Virus record (IMG/VR): IMGVR_UViG_3300042564_001261
Coordinates: 1 to 32,397 of that record
Origin: a virus
Length of the DNA stretch: 32,397 nucleotides
Direction: 5' to 3' (one strand)
The translations under genes and the position numbers were made by a program. The notes under the pieces are model-generated. The model had not been told where the DNA came from. It ran no database searches and saw only the letters and a program-made list of their open reading frames with translations. This document shows, piece after piece, positions 1 to 8,501 of the stretch. Every line of letters begins with the position of its first letter. The first letter of the stretch is position 1.

Positions 1-55
1 TACGAGCACATTGACAGCTCGACAATTACATCTTAAAAACAATCTAAACAAGTAA
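1..55 (+). CDS. Scaffold protein, 3' end (partial, split by contig end)
   Basis: This is the C-terminal tail of the protein encoded at 31723-32325. Position 1 is the third base of a codon; the frame then reads through to a TAA at 53-55. It duplicates the end of that gene because of the 127-bp overlap and should be merged with it when the genome is closed. Confidence 0.9.
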   Translation, partial: TSTLTARQLHLKNNLNK

Positions 56-127
56 AATCATGAGCTTAAAAAAATTCATAAGCACTAAATTTGATTATGA
101 TGTTGCTGATTTGGCACCATACATTGA
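1..127. repeat. 127-bp terminal direct repeat (copy 1), contig overlap
   Basis: These bases are identical to 32271-32397. They hold the last codons of the scaffold gene and the first codons of the capsid gene, so the repeat lies inside coding sequence and joins the two ends in frame. A length of exactly 127 equals a common maximum k-mer of de Bruijn assemblers. The repeat is therefore best read as an assembly overlap of a circular or terminally redundant genome, not as a biological terminal repeat. Confidence 0.95.
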
Positions 128-1019
128 TCAACAAAGAGAAGACCTAATCACTCGCTCTGTCACAGAGGCGAAAACTTTGGGTTACATCGCAATCCAGGAA
201 GGTATCAAAGGATCTGAAGCAATCAAATTGCTTGATGATTCAATCATTTACCAGGCTGGTGATTGCACAATGTCACCAGATGGAGATACAATCTTCTCTG
301 ATCGTAATATCGCAGTGGAGACATTGGGATACATGAAGCGCTTTTGCCAGAAAGACCTTGCTGGTTTCTGGACACAGTTAGCACTTCGCCCAGGAGCAAT
401 GGCTGAAGATCAATCTTTGCCATTCGAAGCACAATTGACTTCATACCTTTTGAGCTTGCACGCTCTTGAGCTCGACAAATTGATATGGAGAGGAAACAAA
501 TCAACTGGTACTGGTAACTTGGCATGGATGAACGGATTCGTTCAATTCTTGACTGTTGCCAATGGATGTGTTAATTTGAATACTTCTGGAACAGCTGCAA
601 TGGATTCATCGAATGCATATGACATCTTCTATGAGTGCTTTACAAATACTCCAGAAGCAGTGGCAGAAAATCCAGCTTTCGTATGTTTTGCTGGTCGTGA
701 GAGCTTTAACTTCTTGATGAAGAATCTTGTTGACTTGAATTTCTTCCATTACTCTCCAGCGCAAATCGCTACTATGAACGAGGTAATCGTACCAGGTACA
801 GATATGCGAGTGGTTAAGGTACCAGGATTGAATGGATCAGATGCAATCTTCACTGGTAAAGCTACAGATTTCGTATTCGGTACAGATCTTTCTTCTGACT
901 TCGATAACTACGAGATGTGGTATTCTCAAGATGATGATGTCATCTATGTTCGTTCTAAATTCCGTGCTGGTGTACAGGTTCCATTCTTGGATCAGATCGG
1001 TGTGTGGAGAAACGACTAA
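60..1019 (+). CDS. Major capsid protein (probable)
   Basis: 319 residues. It forms the icosahedral shell. The call rests mainly on position and size: it follows the head protease (30478) and scaffold (31723) across the contig junction, with only four bases between the scaffold stop and this ATG, the usual protease-scaffold-capsid order. The sequence is an even mix of helix and strand with no membrane segment, repeats or enzyme motif, as expected of an HK97-fold shell protein. There is no N-terminal delta-like extension, which fits a separate scaffold gene. Codon use is very regular, as in highly expressed genes, and a hairpin directly downstream may limit read-through. I do not recognise a diagnostic capsid motif, so this is an inference from synteny. 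Confidence 0.8.
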   Translation: MSLKKFISTKFDYDVADLAPYIDQQREDLITRSVTEAKTLGYIAIQEGIKGSEAIKLLDDSIIYQAGDCTMSPDGDTIFSDRNIAVETLGYMKRFCQKDLAGFWTQLALRPGAMAEDQSLPFEAQLTSYLLSLHALELDKLIWRGNKSTGTGNLAWMNGFVQFLTVANGCVNLNTSGTAAMDSSNAYDIFYECFTNTPEAVAENPAFVCFAGRESFNFLMKNLVDLNFFHYSPAQIATMNEVIVPGTDMRVVKVPGLNGSDAIFTGKATDFVFGTDLSSDFDNYEMWYSQDDDVIYVRSKFRAGVQVPFLDQIGVWRND

Positions 1020-1034
1020 TCAAATGAATTAAAT

Positions 1035-1060
1035 GGGAGCGCTTTCGGGTGCTCCCTTTC
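1035..1060 (+). terminator. Hairpin after the capsid gene, possible partial terminator
   Basis: GGGAGCGC (1035-1042) pairs with GTGCTCCC (1049-1056), one pair being a G-T wobble, around a six-base loop. Only a short TTTC follows. The weak T-tract suggests attenuation or 3'-end protection of capsid mRNA instead of full termination. Confidence 0.6.
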
Positions 1061-1081
1061 ACAAAATAAAAAAGAGATATT

Positions 1082-1618
1082 ATGGCTTTATGCGAAATGA
1101 CTTCTGGCTTCAATGACAGAGCATGTACGAATGGAAAGGGAGGGATTAAATCAGTATTGCTCTTCCCAGTGTCAGCGATCACAGCTCCAATCGGATTAAC
1201 AGCCAATGAAATCACTTCATTAACTGTGACTGGAGAAACATTTTTGTATAAATTGAAGAGCAATCTTTCAAGCTATACAGCTCCAGTGAAAGTGAACAAA
1301 GATAATGGGACTTTGTGGTATGAGCAGACATTGACAATGATCTTGTCAAGCGATACCAAAGAGCTTCGATCAGAGATTCACTTACTTGCACAGAATGAGG
1401 TGTGTGCATTGGTTGAGAAAGCTGATGGCACCATCGTAGCACTTGGACTTGAGGAAGGTCTCCAGGTGAATGATGCAGCAGAATACACTTCTGGTGTGGT
1501 GAAATCAGACCGTAATGGTCACACGATTGTCCTTGTTGGGATGGAGAATAATGAGGTGCCGAATGTGCTTGCTTCAGTGTATGCTGACTTGCTTGAGCAA
1601 CAATCACCAGCCGTTTAA
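1082..1618 (+). CDS. Virion structural protein, candidate major tail tube protein
   Basis: 178 residues. No catalytic motif; the sequence is rich in predicted beta strands and ends in a helix. Its pattern (an N-terminal Cys/Asn/Asp/Arg/Cys cluster, a central YEQTLTM strand, a late DRNGH turn and a final short helix) resembles a family of abundant structural proteins in Bacteroidetes phages. No other tail-tube candidate is evident in the genome, and this gene sits between two RNA hairpins (1035 and 1641) that would isolate it as its own highly expressed unit, as expected for a protein needed in hundreds of copies. The alternative is a head decoration protein, given its place directly after the capsid gene. 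Confidence 0.5.
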   Translation: MALCEMTSGFNDRACTNGKGGIKSVLLFPVSAITAPIGLTANEITSLTVTGETFLYKLKSNLSSYTAPVKVNKDNGTLWYEQTLTMILSSDTKELRSEIHLLAQNEVCALVEKADGTIVALGLEEGLQVNDAAEYTSGVVKSDRNGHTIVLVGMENNEVPNVLASVYADLLEQQSPAV

Positions 1619-1640
1619 ATTCAGATCACCAAAATAATGG

Positions 1641-1669
1641 AGGGAGGGGATGATTCCCTTCCCTTTTTT
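1641..1669 (+). terminator. Strong intrinsic terminator
   Basis: A 10-bp stem (1641-1650 with 1655-1664, one G-T wobble) closes a four-base loop and runs into six T residues (1664-1669). This is a textbook Rho-independent terminator and should end the capsid/tail-tube transcript. An ATG at 1650 lies inside the stem and is therefore not a credible start for the next gene. Confidence 0.85.
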
Positions 1670-1688
1670 GCTTAAATTAGTATACCAT

Positions 1689-1919
1689 ATGAAAATAAAA
1701 GCAGAATATATCGGTACAGAGATCCGAATGAGAGGCCAGAGATGGTTTATCTCTGAAGGGAATGAAGCAGAATACCAGGAGGCTGGATTGAGCTTCATCT
1801 TTGAGGCGAAAAAACCTAAATTAAAAAAGGATGCTACAGATAAAAAGGAATCAAGCGAGCACATTGATTGTGACAGTGACGGAGATGCAGCTTCTGACAG
1901 CTCCATTCTGGCTGTTTGA
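1689..1919 (+). CDS. Small hypothetical protein, head-tail region
   Basis: 76 residues from the ATG at 1689. An upstream in-frame ATG at 1650 lies within the terminator stem, so I prefer 1689. The first 45 residues look like a small beta domain containing RMRGQRWFISEG. The C-terminal 30 residues are a charged Lys/Asp/Ser tail that overlaps the next gene in another frame for 89 bases. The N-terminal part resembles small structural or accessory proteins found near connectors, but I do not recognise a function. Confidence 0.55.
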   Translation: MKIKAEYIGTEIRMRGQRWFISEGNEAEYQEAGLSFIFEAKKPKLKKDATDKKESSEHIDCDSDGDAASDSSILAV

Positions 1920-2199
1920 ATTCACTCATCAGCAGAGCTTTGAATCAGTGACATGCATCCTGGACAATATCAGCCCTGGTATTGCACGATACGATGAATT
2001 CGTGATCACAGATGGTGTCGATGTGGTATTCCCATACAATGGTGACTATACATATCGCATCTATGAGCAAGATTCAGATACCAATCTGGATCCATTGCAA
2101 GCTTACAATTTATGTGAGGAAGGCATTGCGGTAGTTATTGAAGATCAAGCCGCAAATAATCAATATGACACTGAAATAATACACACAATATATGAGTGA
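1831..2199 (+). CDS. Conserved phage protein of the head-tail connector region
   Basis: 122 residues, all-beta in appearance (LIVTVTE, FWLFEFTH, DVVFPYNGDYTYRIYEQ). This pattern is one I associate with a small structural or assembly family of Bacteroidetes phages. The first strand, LIVTVTE, is needed for that pattern, so the start at 1831 is favoured over the internal ATG at 1885. It therefore overlaps the upstream gene by 89 bases out of frame. The 3' end overlaps the portal gene by eight bases. Its position directly before the portal suggests a role in virion assembly; the exact function is unknown. Confidence 0.6.
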   Translation: MLQIKRNQASTLIVTVTEMQLLTAPFWLFEFTHQQSFESVTCILDNISPGIARYDEFVITDGVDVVFPYNGDYTYRIYEQDSDTNLDPLQAYNLCEEGIAVVIEDQAANNQYDTEIIHTIYE

Positions 2200-4162
2200 C
2201 AAGATGATCACGCTATCCTTCTCAAAAGAATACCAGAAGCCGACTGAGATGAAGGACAAGAAGACTGGCATAATGAACTGGGGCAGAAAAAATGACTATC
2301 CGTTTTTTCTAATCGAGCTTCTAAATGGATCTGCATGGCATCAAGGAATTGTCAAAAATAAAACTTTTTATATTGCAGGATCTGGTCTTGAAGTTACGAC
2401 TGGTGATGCAACGCTATTCATGCAGAATCCATACAGCGATTTTGATATGAATGAGATTGTACAAAGAATGGTATTTGATTTTGAGGTATTCGGGGCAATG
2501 GCTGTGATTGGTACATGGAATCGTGAAGGTACTAGAGTTGTAAGATGGGAGCATATTGATATTGATGCAATCAGAATCAGCGAAGATGAGCGCACATACT
2601 ATGTGAGCGATGATTGGAATGCCCGGGAACAAACACCAGAAGCAACCAATTTCAGAAGCTATCCGGCAATGGATGAAGGCAACCCAACGGGATCCTTTAT
2701 ATTTTATTACAAGGAGCCAGCTAAAAAAGCCAAAGGAGAAAAAGGAGTATATCCAAAACCGACATACTATGGCGGTATCACCGCAATTCAAACAGATGTG
2801 GACATCTCAAAGTTCCATATGTATGAAATTCAGAATGGTTTTAAGGCCGGGACTTTAATAAATCTTGCGAGCGGTTTCCCGGAAACAACTGAAGAGGAGC
2901 GCAAAATAAAAGAACAAATTAAAGGCCGTACACAATCAGTCGAAGATGCTGGTGAGATCATCATCACATTCAGTGATTCAACAGATACAGCTCCGACAGT
3001 TTTGAGCTTGAATGGAAATGATCTGAGTGATCGCTATCTGATGACTGAAAAATCTGTGCAACAGAATATACTGGTATCTCATTCAGTTACATCTCCGTCT
3101 TTGTTTGGGATCATCAAAGATGGATCATTCAACGCGGCAGAAAGCGCTGATCTTTTCGAGATATTCAAAATGACATATGTCAACGCCAGACAAAAACAGA
3201 TTGAATGGATGATCAACTACATGGGCAAATTGTCTGGAGCTATGGCTACATTGAAACTTAAAGACGTGGCTCCAATTGCATCTGCTGTGAAGGCTTTGCC
3301 GACAGCTCCAGCAGGATCAACATCTGCTGCTCCGATTGATGCTCCAGTTGATGTGGCAAAATCTGCTCTGAATGGGGCCCAGATTGCATCACTTGTGGAA
3401 GTCGTTGCTCAAATTAAAGCCGGAATTTTAACAGCCGATTCAGCTTTGCAAATTTTATTGGCATCATTTCCATCAATTGACGAGGTGCAGGCACGCAAAA
3501 TTGTGGGTCTTCCATCAGTGGCAATGGCATCATGTGGATCAGAGCATGCATTCAGCAAAGATGAGCTTGAGATATTCAGCGAATATGGCAGAAATGCAGG
3601 AGATTTTTATGTTATCAAAGAAGAGATCATTGAATGGGACACGCCAAATGATCAAGTCTTTTCAAGATCAGATGAAATTTTTGCATCCGTTGGTGAACTG
3701 GTTATTCAATTGACAGATTTTGATAAAAATGTAGTTGACATGATGAGCCGTGGTGAAGACTCTACAGCAATCGCTAAAGCTACACAGAGCACAATTCAAC
3801 AAGTGGCTGAATCAATTGCGAAGCTCACCGCTTTGGAAGTGATTTCACAAGGCCAAGTGACTGATCTCGGGCAAAATTTAGTGGACAAAGCTGATGCTCC
3901 GATCTCGCAATTTGAAGTTGTATATACATATAAAGAGCGCCCTGGCGTTCCGCCCGTGATCACAAAGAGTCGCGAATTTTGTACAAAGCTTATTGGCTTA
4001 AATCGGCTTTATACTAGAGAAGATATAAATAAAATTGGAGATCGAGTAAATCGCAATGTATGGAACTATCGAGGAGGATGGTATACAAATCCGGAAACGG
4101 GTGCAACAACTCCATATTGTCGACATATTTGGGTGCAGCAACTTGTAATTAAGAGAGGATGA
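2192..4162 (+). CDS. Portal protein with C-terminal MuF-like domain
   Basis: 656 residues. The portal is the ring at the capsid vertex through which DNA is packaged and ejected. Residues about 1-360 have portal features: an N-terminal segment rich in aromatic residues, a core with HIDIDAIRI and KFHMYEI, and a long helix after SHSVTSPSLFGI. Residues about 365-395 form an Ala/Pro/Ser linker, followed by a helical part (NGAQIASLVEVV onward). The last 85 residues (from about 570) match the end of Mu gpF-like minor head proteins: REFCTKLI, YTREDI, a WNYRGGWYTNP turn and a final PYCRHIWVQQ. In many phages this domain is a separate gene; here it is fused. The gene overlaps its neighbours by eight and four bases (ATGA), indicating translational coupling. 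Confidence 0.85.
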   Translation: MSDKMITLSFSKEYQKPTEMKDKKTGIMNWGRKNDYPFFLIELLNGSAWHQGIVKNKTFYIAGSGLEVTTGDATLFMQNPYSDFDMNEIVQRMVFDFEVFGAMAVIGTWNREGTRVVRWEHIDIDAIRISEDERTYYVSDDWNAREQTPEATNFRSYPAMDEGNPTGSFIFYYKEPAKKAKGEKGVYPKPTYYGGITAIQTDVDISKFHMYEIQNGFKAGTLINLASGFPETTEEERKIKEQIKGRTQSVEDAGEIIITFSDSTDTAPTVLSLNGNDLSDRYLMTEKSVQQNILVSHSVTSPSLFGIIKDGSFNAAESADLFEIFKMTYVNARQKQIEWMINYMGKLSGAMATLKLKDVAPIASAVKALPTAPAGSTSAAPIDAPVDVAKSALNGAQIASLVEVVAQIKAGILTADSALQILLASFPSIDEVQARKIVGLPSVAMASCGSEHAFSKDELEIFSEYGRNAGDFYVIKEEIIEWDTPNDQVFSRSDEIFASVGELVIQLTDFDKNVVDMMSRGEDSTAIAKATQSTIQQVAESIAKLTALEVISQGQVTDLGQNLVDKADAPISQFEVVYTYKERPGVPPVITKSREFCTKLIGLNRLYTREDINKIGDRVNRNVWNYRGGWYTNPETGATTPYCRHIWVQQLVIKRG

Positions 4163-4671
4163 ATATGATGATCACAGTGGACAATCTGAAAAAACTCGGA
4201 TTGATCCACAATAATACAGACACAAAAATTCTGGGTGTAGCAATCAAGCGAACTCAAGACATGCACATTCAACCAGCAACAGGGACATGTCTATACAAAG
4301 CTTTGCTCCAGCGCATCGAAGATGATGACTGGACTCCAGAATACAGCGGGCTCATGAATGATTACATTCTGCCATGTCTTGTGGCTTTTGTTGATTACAG
4401 GGCTGCTGTATTGCTTAATGAGAAGCTCACAAATAAGGCTGTGGGCAGAAGCAATGACGAATATCAAAACGCAAACACAGACGCTGAGACAACAGCCCTT
4501 CGCGATTTGCTTAGAAAAGATGCTTATTTTTACAAAGAGCGTCTTATTGGACATTTGATTGATGACAATGGTCAGAAATATCCAGAGTACATTACTGACT
4601 GTGGAGATGACTGCAATGAGAAAGTGGACAAAGACAGAACAGGATACAAACCGACTGGATGGATAGTGTAA
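4159..4671 (+). CDS. Head-tail connector / head completion protein (DUF6712-like)
   Basis: 170 residues, mostly helical. The pattern AIKRTQDMHIQPATGTCLYKALL near the N-terminus is typical of connector (adaptor) proteins that dock under the portal in Bacteroidetes phages. The tail end is charged and Cys-rich (DCGDDCNEK). The start overlaps the portal stop by four bases (ATGA); a second and third Met follow within four codons, so the exact start is uncertain by up to nine bases. It sits between portal and a tail-terminator-like gene, as expected for an adaptor. Confidence 0.7.
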   Translation: MNMMITVDNLKKLGLIHNNTDTKILGVAIKRTQDMHIQPATGTCLYKALLQRIEDDDWTPEYSGLMNDYILPCLVAFVDYRAAVLLNEKLTNKAVGRSNDEYQNANTDAETTALRDLLRKDAYFYKERLIGHLIDDNGQKYPEYITDCGDDCNEKVDKDRTGYKPTGWIV

Positions 4672-4817
4672 AAAAAGAATTTAAGGCCTCAAAAAAAGCG
4701 ATTGATAAGCTAAAAAAATATCTGGAAAAGAATGGAGAAAACTCTCAATCAGCTGATGCGAGAATTCAGCGAGATCGCAACAGCTCATCGACAGATCAGA
4801 GAATACTTTCAAGGTGA
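4659..4817 (+). CDS. Small Lys-rich protein (52 aa) overlapping both neighbours
   Basis: The frame ATG at 4659 to TGA at 4817 covers the otherwise unused 60 bases between two genes. It encodes a helical Lys-rich N-terminal half (KKAIDKLKKYLEKNG) and a Ser/Arg-rich C-terminal half. The N-terminal half looks like a genuine amphipathic helix. The C-terminal half overlaps the next gene and may simply be a read-out of it. Small proteins at this position are common in related phages. Function unknown. Confidence 0.45.
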   Translation: MDSVKKEFKASKKAIDKLKKYLEKNGENSQSADARIQRDRNSSSTDQRILSR

Positions 4818-5391
4818 TTTCTTTGATGCGATAAGCAGAGATGCAGCTCAATATCCTCTGATGGTAGCAACTTTGCAGCCAGGATCATTGGGTGATGGAT
4901 TTGTCCAGGTGAATGTGATCATTACTATCTGTGATAAATACAATATCCAGGAATATCGCCAGATCAATGAGGTCCATTCAGATTGCTTGAGCATATGCAA
5001 TGACATCAAGATCACGATGCAGCAATATCGCTGGACAGAATTCTCTGACATCAACTTTACCATTGCCACAGATCCTTTCATTCAGAGAGGTCAAGATGTG
5101 ACAGCTGGCTGGAGCATGAATGTATCGCTCAATGTATTCGATGATGGCAATTGGTGTGATCTTCCTATGGATGATTACGATTTCGAGAATGGAACTCCAT
5201 CACATTCGAATGATTGTTATCCTGGTATCGTTGTGAATAGTGATGAAACATTCACCCATAGCATTCAATCAGGTACAACATATGTGCTTCCAGATACAAC
5301 ATACAATGTATATGTGAATGAGATCCTACAGAATACAATTACTCTTCCCACATTGGGAGCAACAACTGATATAAATATAGTATGGCAATAA
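4732..5391 (+). CDS. Tail terminator-like protein with C-terminal beta domain
   Basis: 219 residues. Residues 1-125 resemble tail-terminator/completion proteins: an N-terminal helix, then YPLMVATLQPG and several strands, with VHSDCLSICNDI and a late strand before AGWSMNVSL. These cap the tail and join it to the head. Residues about 150-219 form a separate domain with ETFTHSIQSGTTYVLPDTTYNVYVN, a pattern shared with tail-fibre modules of Bacteroidetes phages. The gene sits between the connector and the fibre, and its last ten bases overlap the fibre start. The fusion of a terminator with a fibre-like module is an inference. Confidence 0.6.
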   Translation: MEKTLNQLMREFSEIATAHRQIREYFQGDFFDAISRDAAQYPLMVATLQPGSLGDGFVQVNVIITICDKYNIQEYRQINEVHSDCLSICNDIKITMQQYRWTEFSDINFTIATDPFIQRGQDVTAGWSMNVSLNVFDDGNWCDLPMDDYDFENGTPSHSNDCYPGIVVNSDETFTHSIQSGTTYVLPDTTYNVYVNEILQNTITLPTLGATTDINIVWQ

Positions 5392-7742
5392 ACATCAACA
5401 TACCTTCCCAGGTAACAGAAGAAATCAGAGAAGGAGTAACAACTACAGCTCCATCGGAGGATACAGTATTTAATGCACTTGCTGATAAAGCGAATAGTGC
5501 AGACCTGGCAACGGTGGCCACAACTGGTGACTACAATGATCTTATCAATCAGCCATCAATACCAGCAGCTCAAGTAAATTCCGACTGGGATGCTACATCT
5601 GGAGTGGCTGAAATTTTAAACAAGCCAACGATTCCAGATGTGAGTGGTTTTGTACCATACACTGGAGCGAATGCTGATCTGGACATGGGCAGCTACAATG
5701 TGACAGCTGATCACATGGCGCTCAATGTATCTCCATCTGGATCTGGTTATGTGGTGGGAGCTACACAATGGAATAATACAATAGGCAGCTCTGAAACTTT
5801 ATTGAAGGGAGGGAATGTATCTCTCAAGAATGGAGTGGATTTAGTGGCCAGAATCGTGAATAAAGTTACTCCGAACACTACACTAACAAAAGCAGCATAT
5901 CAAGCTGTGAGAGTGAGTGGAGCTCAAGGAGGAAGATTGGCTGTTGCGCTTGCGAAAGCAGATACTGATAACAATTCAGCGGATACAATTGGATTGGTCA
6001 CTGAAACAATTAACACAAATCAAGAGGGATTCATCATCACTGTGGGCCAATTGCTCGATGTGAATACAACTGGATCTCTCCAGGGAGAAACATGGGCAGA
6101 TGGTGATGTGTTATATCTCTCACCTACGACAGCTGGAAAGATCACGAATATCAAGCCAACTGGAGCAACTGGTCACATCGTAGTGATTGGTTATGTGGAA
6201 TATGCTCATGCCAACAATGGAGCAATCTATGTCAAGATTATGAACGGGTGGGAGTTAGATGAACTTCACAATGTTTATATCAATCCATCAACTTTAGCAG
6301 ACAACAACCTTTTACAATACGATTCGGCTACTTCGCTATGGAAAAATGAAAGTTTAAGCACGGCAGGTGTACAGCCAACGCTTACAAGTGGCACGAACAT
6401 AAAGACGATTAACGGAACTTCACTATTAGGAAGCGGAGATATCACCGTAGGTGGAGGCATAACCGTAGGAACAACTGCTGTCACTTCAGGGACTATTGGA
6501 CGAGTATTTTTTCAAGGTACGGGGAATGTAGTGCAGCAAGATGCAGGTTTATTATTTGATAGCACATCTAAAACTTTTACTAATTATGGTAAAGGAGCAA
6601 TCGCTACAAATACTTCTTTTGGATTACAAGTTTTTGAAAATATAACTACGGCATTTCAAAATTCTGCTTTTGGTGTTAGGTCATTACAAAAAATAACAAC
6701 ATCAAGTTACAATTCTTCATTTGGATATGAAGCGTTGATGAATCATTCAACTGGTGATAGTAATACGGCATTTGGATGGAACGCTCTAAAAGGCAGTACG
6801 AGTGGAATTTCAAATACTGCAATAGGAGTGAATGCCGCCTCAACAATTACTACGGGTTATGGAAATGTAGTTTTAGGAGCAAGTAGTACAACGGGAATAA
6901 CAACGGGAACATTCAATACTTTAATTGGGTGTAACATTACGGGACTGTCAACAACACTTGCTAACAATGTTATTTTAGCAGATGGAAATGGTGCAAGTGG
7001 TACAGCACTATGGAAAAATTCAAGCAATTTTGTAGGAATAGGATATAATCCAACTTCAGGTACTTTGGGAGCGAAACTCGATGTTCGTGCCCAAGGTGCG
7101 CTATCTACTGACATTGCTTTTAGAGTACGGAATAGTGCGGATAATTTAAATAATTTCCAAGTAAATGGAAATAACTCTATTTATATGCTCGGAGATGGTG
7201 ATTTGGGTTCAATTCGACTTACTCGCCAAACTGGGCATTCAACACTATTACAACATAGAAGCACGAATACTTTACCTTCTGTTTTTACAATTTCATCATT
7301 TGCACAAGGGGGGTCAGAACCACAAATAAAATTTGATACTGTTTTTGCCGATGGGTCAACGCCAACTTTTACTATTGCTAGGCTTATATTTGGATTATCT
7401 GATTTAACAGCTAGTTCTTTGTGGTCACCATTTGGCGCATCAACAGCTACTGCATTTACAATGAAAAACTCTTTGGGCTATATTGGCTACGGAACTATAC
7501 CAACGGGTACGCCAGCAGACCATTTTGCGATGTATTCAGCTGATATTGTAGCGGGTAATGCTGCGCCACACTTCAGAACTGAAAATGGGGGAATTATAAA
7601 ACTATACAAAGAAACAACAGCAGTAGCTGCTTCAACACTTGTCAGTAATTTAGGAACGCCCTTAACGGATACAGATACATTTGACGGTTACACGCTAAAA
7701 CAAATAGTGAAAGCATTAAGAAATCAAGGATTATTAACATAA
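5382..7742 (+). CDS. Modular tail fibre / receptor-binding protein
   Basis: 786 residues, Gly/Thr/Ser/Asn-rich, no enzyme motif. Modules in order: an N-terminal attachment part with motifs frequent in Bacteroidetes phage fibres (DYNDLINQPSIP, DWDATSGVAEILNKPTIP, FVPYTGANADLDMGSYN); a region around 130-300 with VARIVNK and DGDVLYLSP; a hinge LLQYDSATSLWKN and GTNIKTINGTSLLGSGDI (about 305-360); then YadA-head-like trimeric repeats (NSAFGVRSL, NSSFGYEAL, NTAFGWNAL, NTAIGVNAA, about 425-500); and a C-terminal region ending in GYTLKQIVKALRNQGLL. From about 6290 the base and codon use changes (more ACG and TTA/TTT codons), suggesting a swapped receptor-binding half. No S74 chaperone domain is seen. 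Confidence 0.8.
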   Translation: MAININIPSQVTEEIREGVTTTAPSEDTVFNALADKANSADLATVATTGDYNDLINQPSIPAAQVNSDWDATSGVAEILNKPTIPDVSGFVPYTGANADLDMGSYNVTADHMALNVSPSGSGYVVGATQWNNTIGSSETLLKGGNVSLKNGVDLVARIVNKVTPNTTLTKAAYQAVRVSGAQGGRLAVALAKADTDNNSADTIGLVTETINTNQEGFIITVGQLLDVNTTGSLQGETWADGDVLYLSPTTAGKITNIKPTGATGHIVVIGYVEYAHANNGAIYVKIMNGWELDELHNVYINPSTLADNNLLQYDSATSLWKNESLSTAGVQPTLTSGTNIKTINGTSLLGSGDITVGGGITVGTTAVTSGTIGRVFFQGTGNVVQQDAGLLFDSTSKTFTNYGKGAIATNTSFGLQVFENITTAFQNSAFGVRSLQKITTSSYNSSFGYEALMNHSTGDSNTAFGWNALKGSTSGISNTAIGVNAASTITTGYGNVVLGASSTTGITTGTFNTLIGCNITGLSTTLANNVILADGNGASGTALWKNSSNFVGIGYNPTSGTLGAKLDVRAQGALSTDIAFRVRNSADNLNNFQVNGNNSIYMLGDGDLGSIRLTRQTGHSTLLQHRSTNTLPSVFTISSFAQGGSEPQIKFDTVFADGSTPTFTIARLIFGLSDLTASSLWSPFGASTATAFTMKNSLGYIGYGTIPTGTPADHFAMYSADIVAGNAAPHFRTENGGIIKLYKETTAVAASTLVSNLGTPLTDTDTFDGYTLKQIVKALRNQGLLT

Positions 7743-7751
7743 AATAAAAAA

Positions 7752-8063
7752 ATGGGACTTTTAATCGAATCAACAAAAGAAAAATCAATCACCATTACTG
7801 GTACGGATATCGCTTTGCCGTTAGTTTATGGACGAATTGAATTTGCAGCTAGAGCTAACGGAAAGACGTTAGAGATAGCTATCGGCACATATGCAAGCAA
7901 AGCAGCATTTGAATCTGGAGCTGGTCAGATGTTTACAGATGTTCCCCAGGGCAATATCACAGTGGAGCTTCAGCCTGGTGAAATTCAAGGCCTGGATACA
8001 GCACACACATATGCAAAAGCTGCATTCGAGCAGATGGGATACAATGTAACAATTCAGATGTAG
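7752..8063 (+). CDS. Small tail-associated protein, function unknown
   Basis: 103 residues, with beta-rich N-terminal and helical C-terminal parts (YAKAAFEQMGYNV). It starts MGLLIES and contains YGRIEFAARANGKTLEI. Small proteins of this shape often follow fibre genes in phages of this group. It may act in fibre assembly or be a minor virion protein. Its TAG stop forms the first three bases of late motif copy 1. Confidence 0.55.
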   Translation: MGLLIESTKEKSITITGTDIALPLVYGRIEFAARANGKTLEIAIGTYASKAAFESGAGQMFTDVPQGNITVELQPGEIQGLDTAHTYAKAAFEQMGYNVTIQM

Positions 8064-8080
8064 AACATCTTTACATATTA
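8061..8080 (+). promoter_or_regulatory. Late motif copy 1 (before holin)
   Basis: It matches TAGAACANNNTTACATATTA at every fixed position. It ends four bases before the holin ATG at 8085. The TAG is also the stop codon of the preceding gene. TACATATT (8072-8079) resembles the Bacteroidetes -7 box TAnnTTTG without its final TTG. Proposed phage-specific promoter of the lysis genes. Confidence 0.6.
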
Positions 8081-8084
8081 TTCT

Positions 8085-8501
8085 ATGACATCATTCATCC
8101 GCACTGCCATCTTAACATGCATGGCTTTCTTTGCTCCAATTGCATTGATTCTTTTGGCTATAGGATTGGCAATCCTGGCAGATACAATCGTGGCACTCGC
8201 ACTGACGAAAAGAAAATTCACCAGCAAGCGATTACGCAATGGAATCCTTTCCAAAACCATCGCATATGAGGCAGCTGTATTGCTTCTCTTCCTGGTTGAC
8301 TATGCGATGATCAATGATGCCATGCTCACAGTGTTCAGTGTGCCATTCGTGGTGACGAAAATTTCTGGCCTCTTCCTGATTGGAATCGAGATCTCCTCCA
8401 TCGATGAGAAGATCCGTAACAGATACGGAGATGACAAAGGAATCATCAGTCGATTCAAGGCCTTTTTGAACGGCATTAAGAAAATCAAAGATAGTTTATG
8501 A
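8085..8501 (+). CDS. Holin
   Basis: 138 residues with three hydrophobic stretches, at about 5-40 (possibly two helices), 60-78 and 88-106, and a Lys-rich cytoplasmic tail. The tail end, GIEISSIDEKIRNRYG, follows the pattern of the phage_holin_4 type family (E..SI.EN). Holins collect in the inner membrane and trigger lysis. It is the first gene of a lysis cassette: a lipoprotein/spanin gene overlaps its stop by four bases, and the endolysin follows. Late motif copy 1 lies just before its start. Confidence 0.75.
   Translation: MTSFIRTAILTCMAFFAPIALILLAIGLAILADTIVALALTKRKFTSKRLRNGILSKTIAYEAAVLLLFLVDYAMINDAMLTVFSVPFVVTKISGLFLIGIEISSIDEKIRNRYGDDKGIISRFKAFLNGIKKIKDSL

Noticed and set aside
1-127. 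Biological direct terminal repeat of a packaged genome
   Set aside because: Its length equals a standard assembler k-mer and it falls inside two structural genes; an assembly overlap is the simpler reading.
1650-1688. ATG at 1650 as start of the small head-region gene
   Set aside because: It lies inside the terminator stem; the ATG at 1689 follows it.
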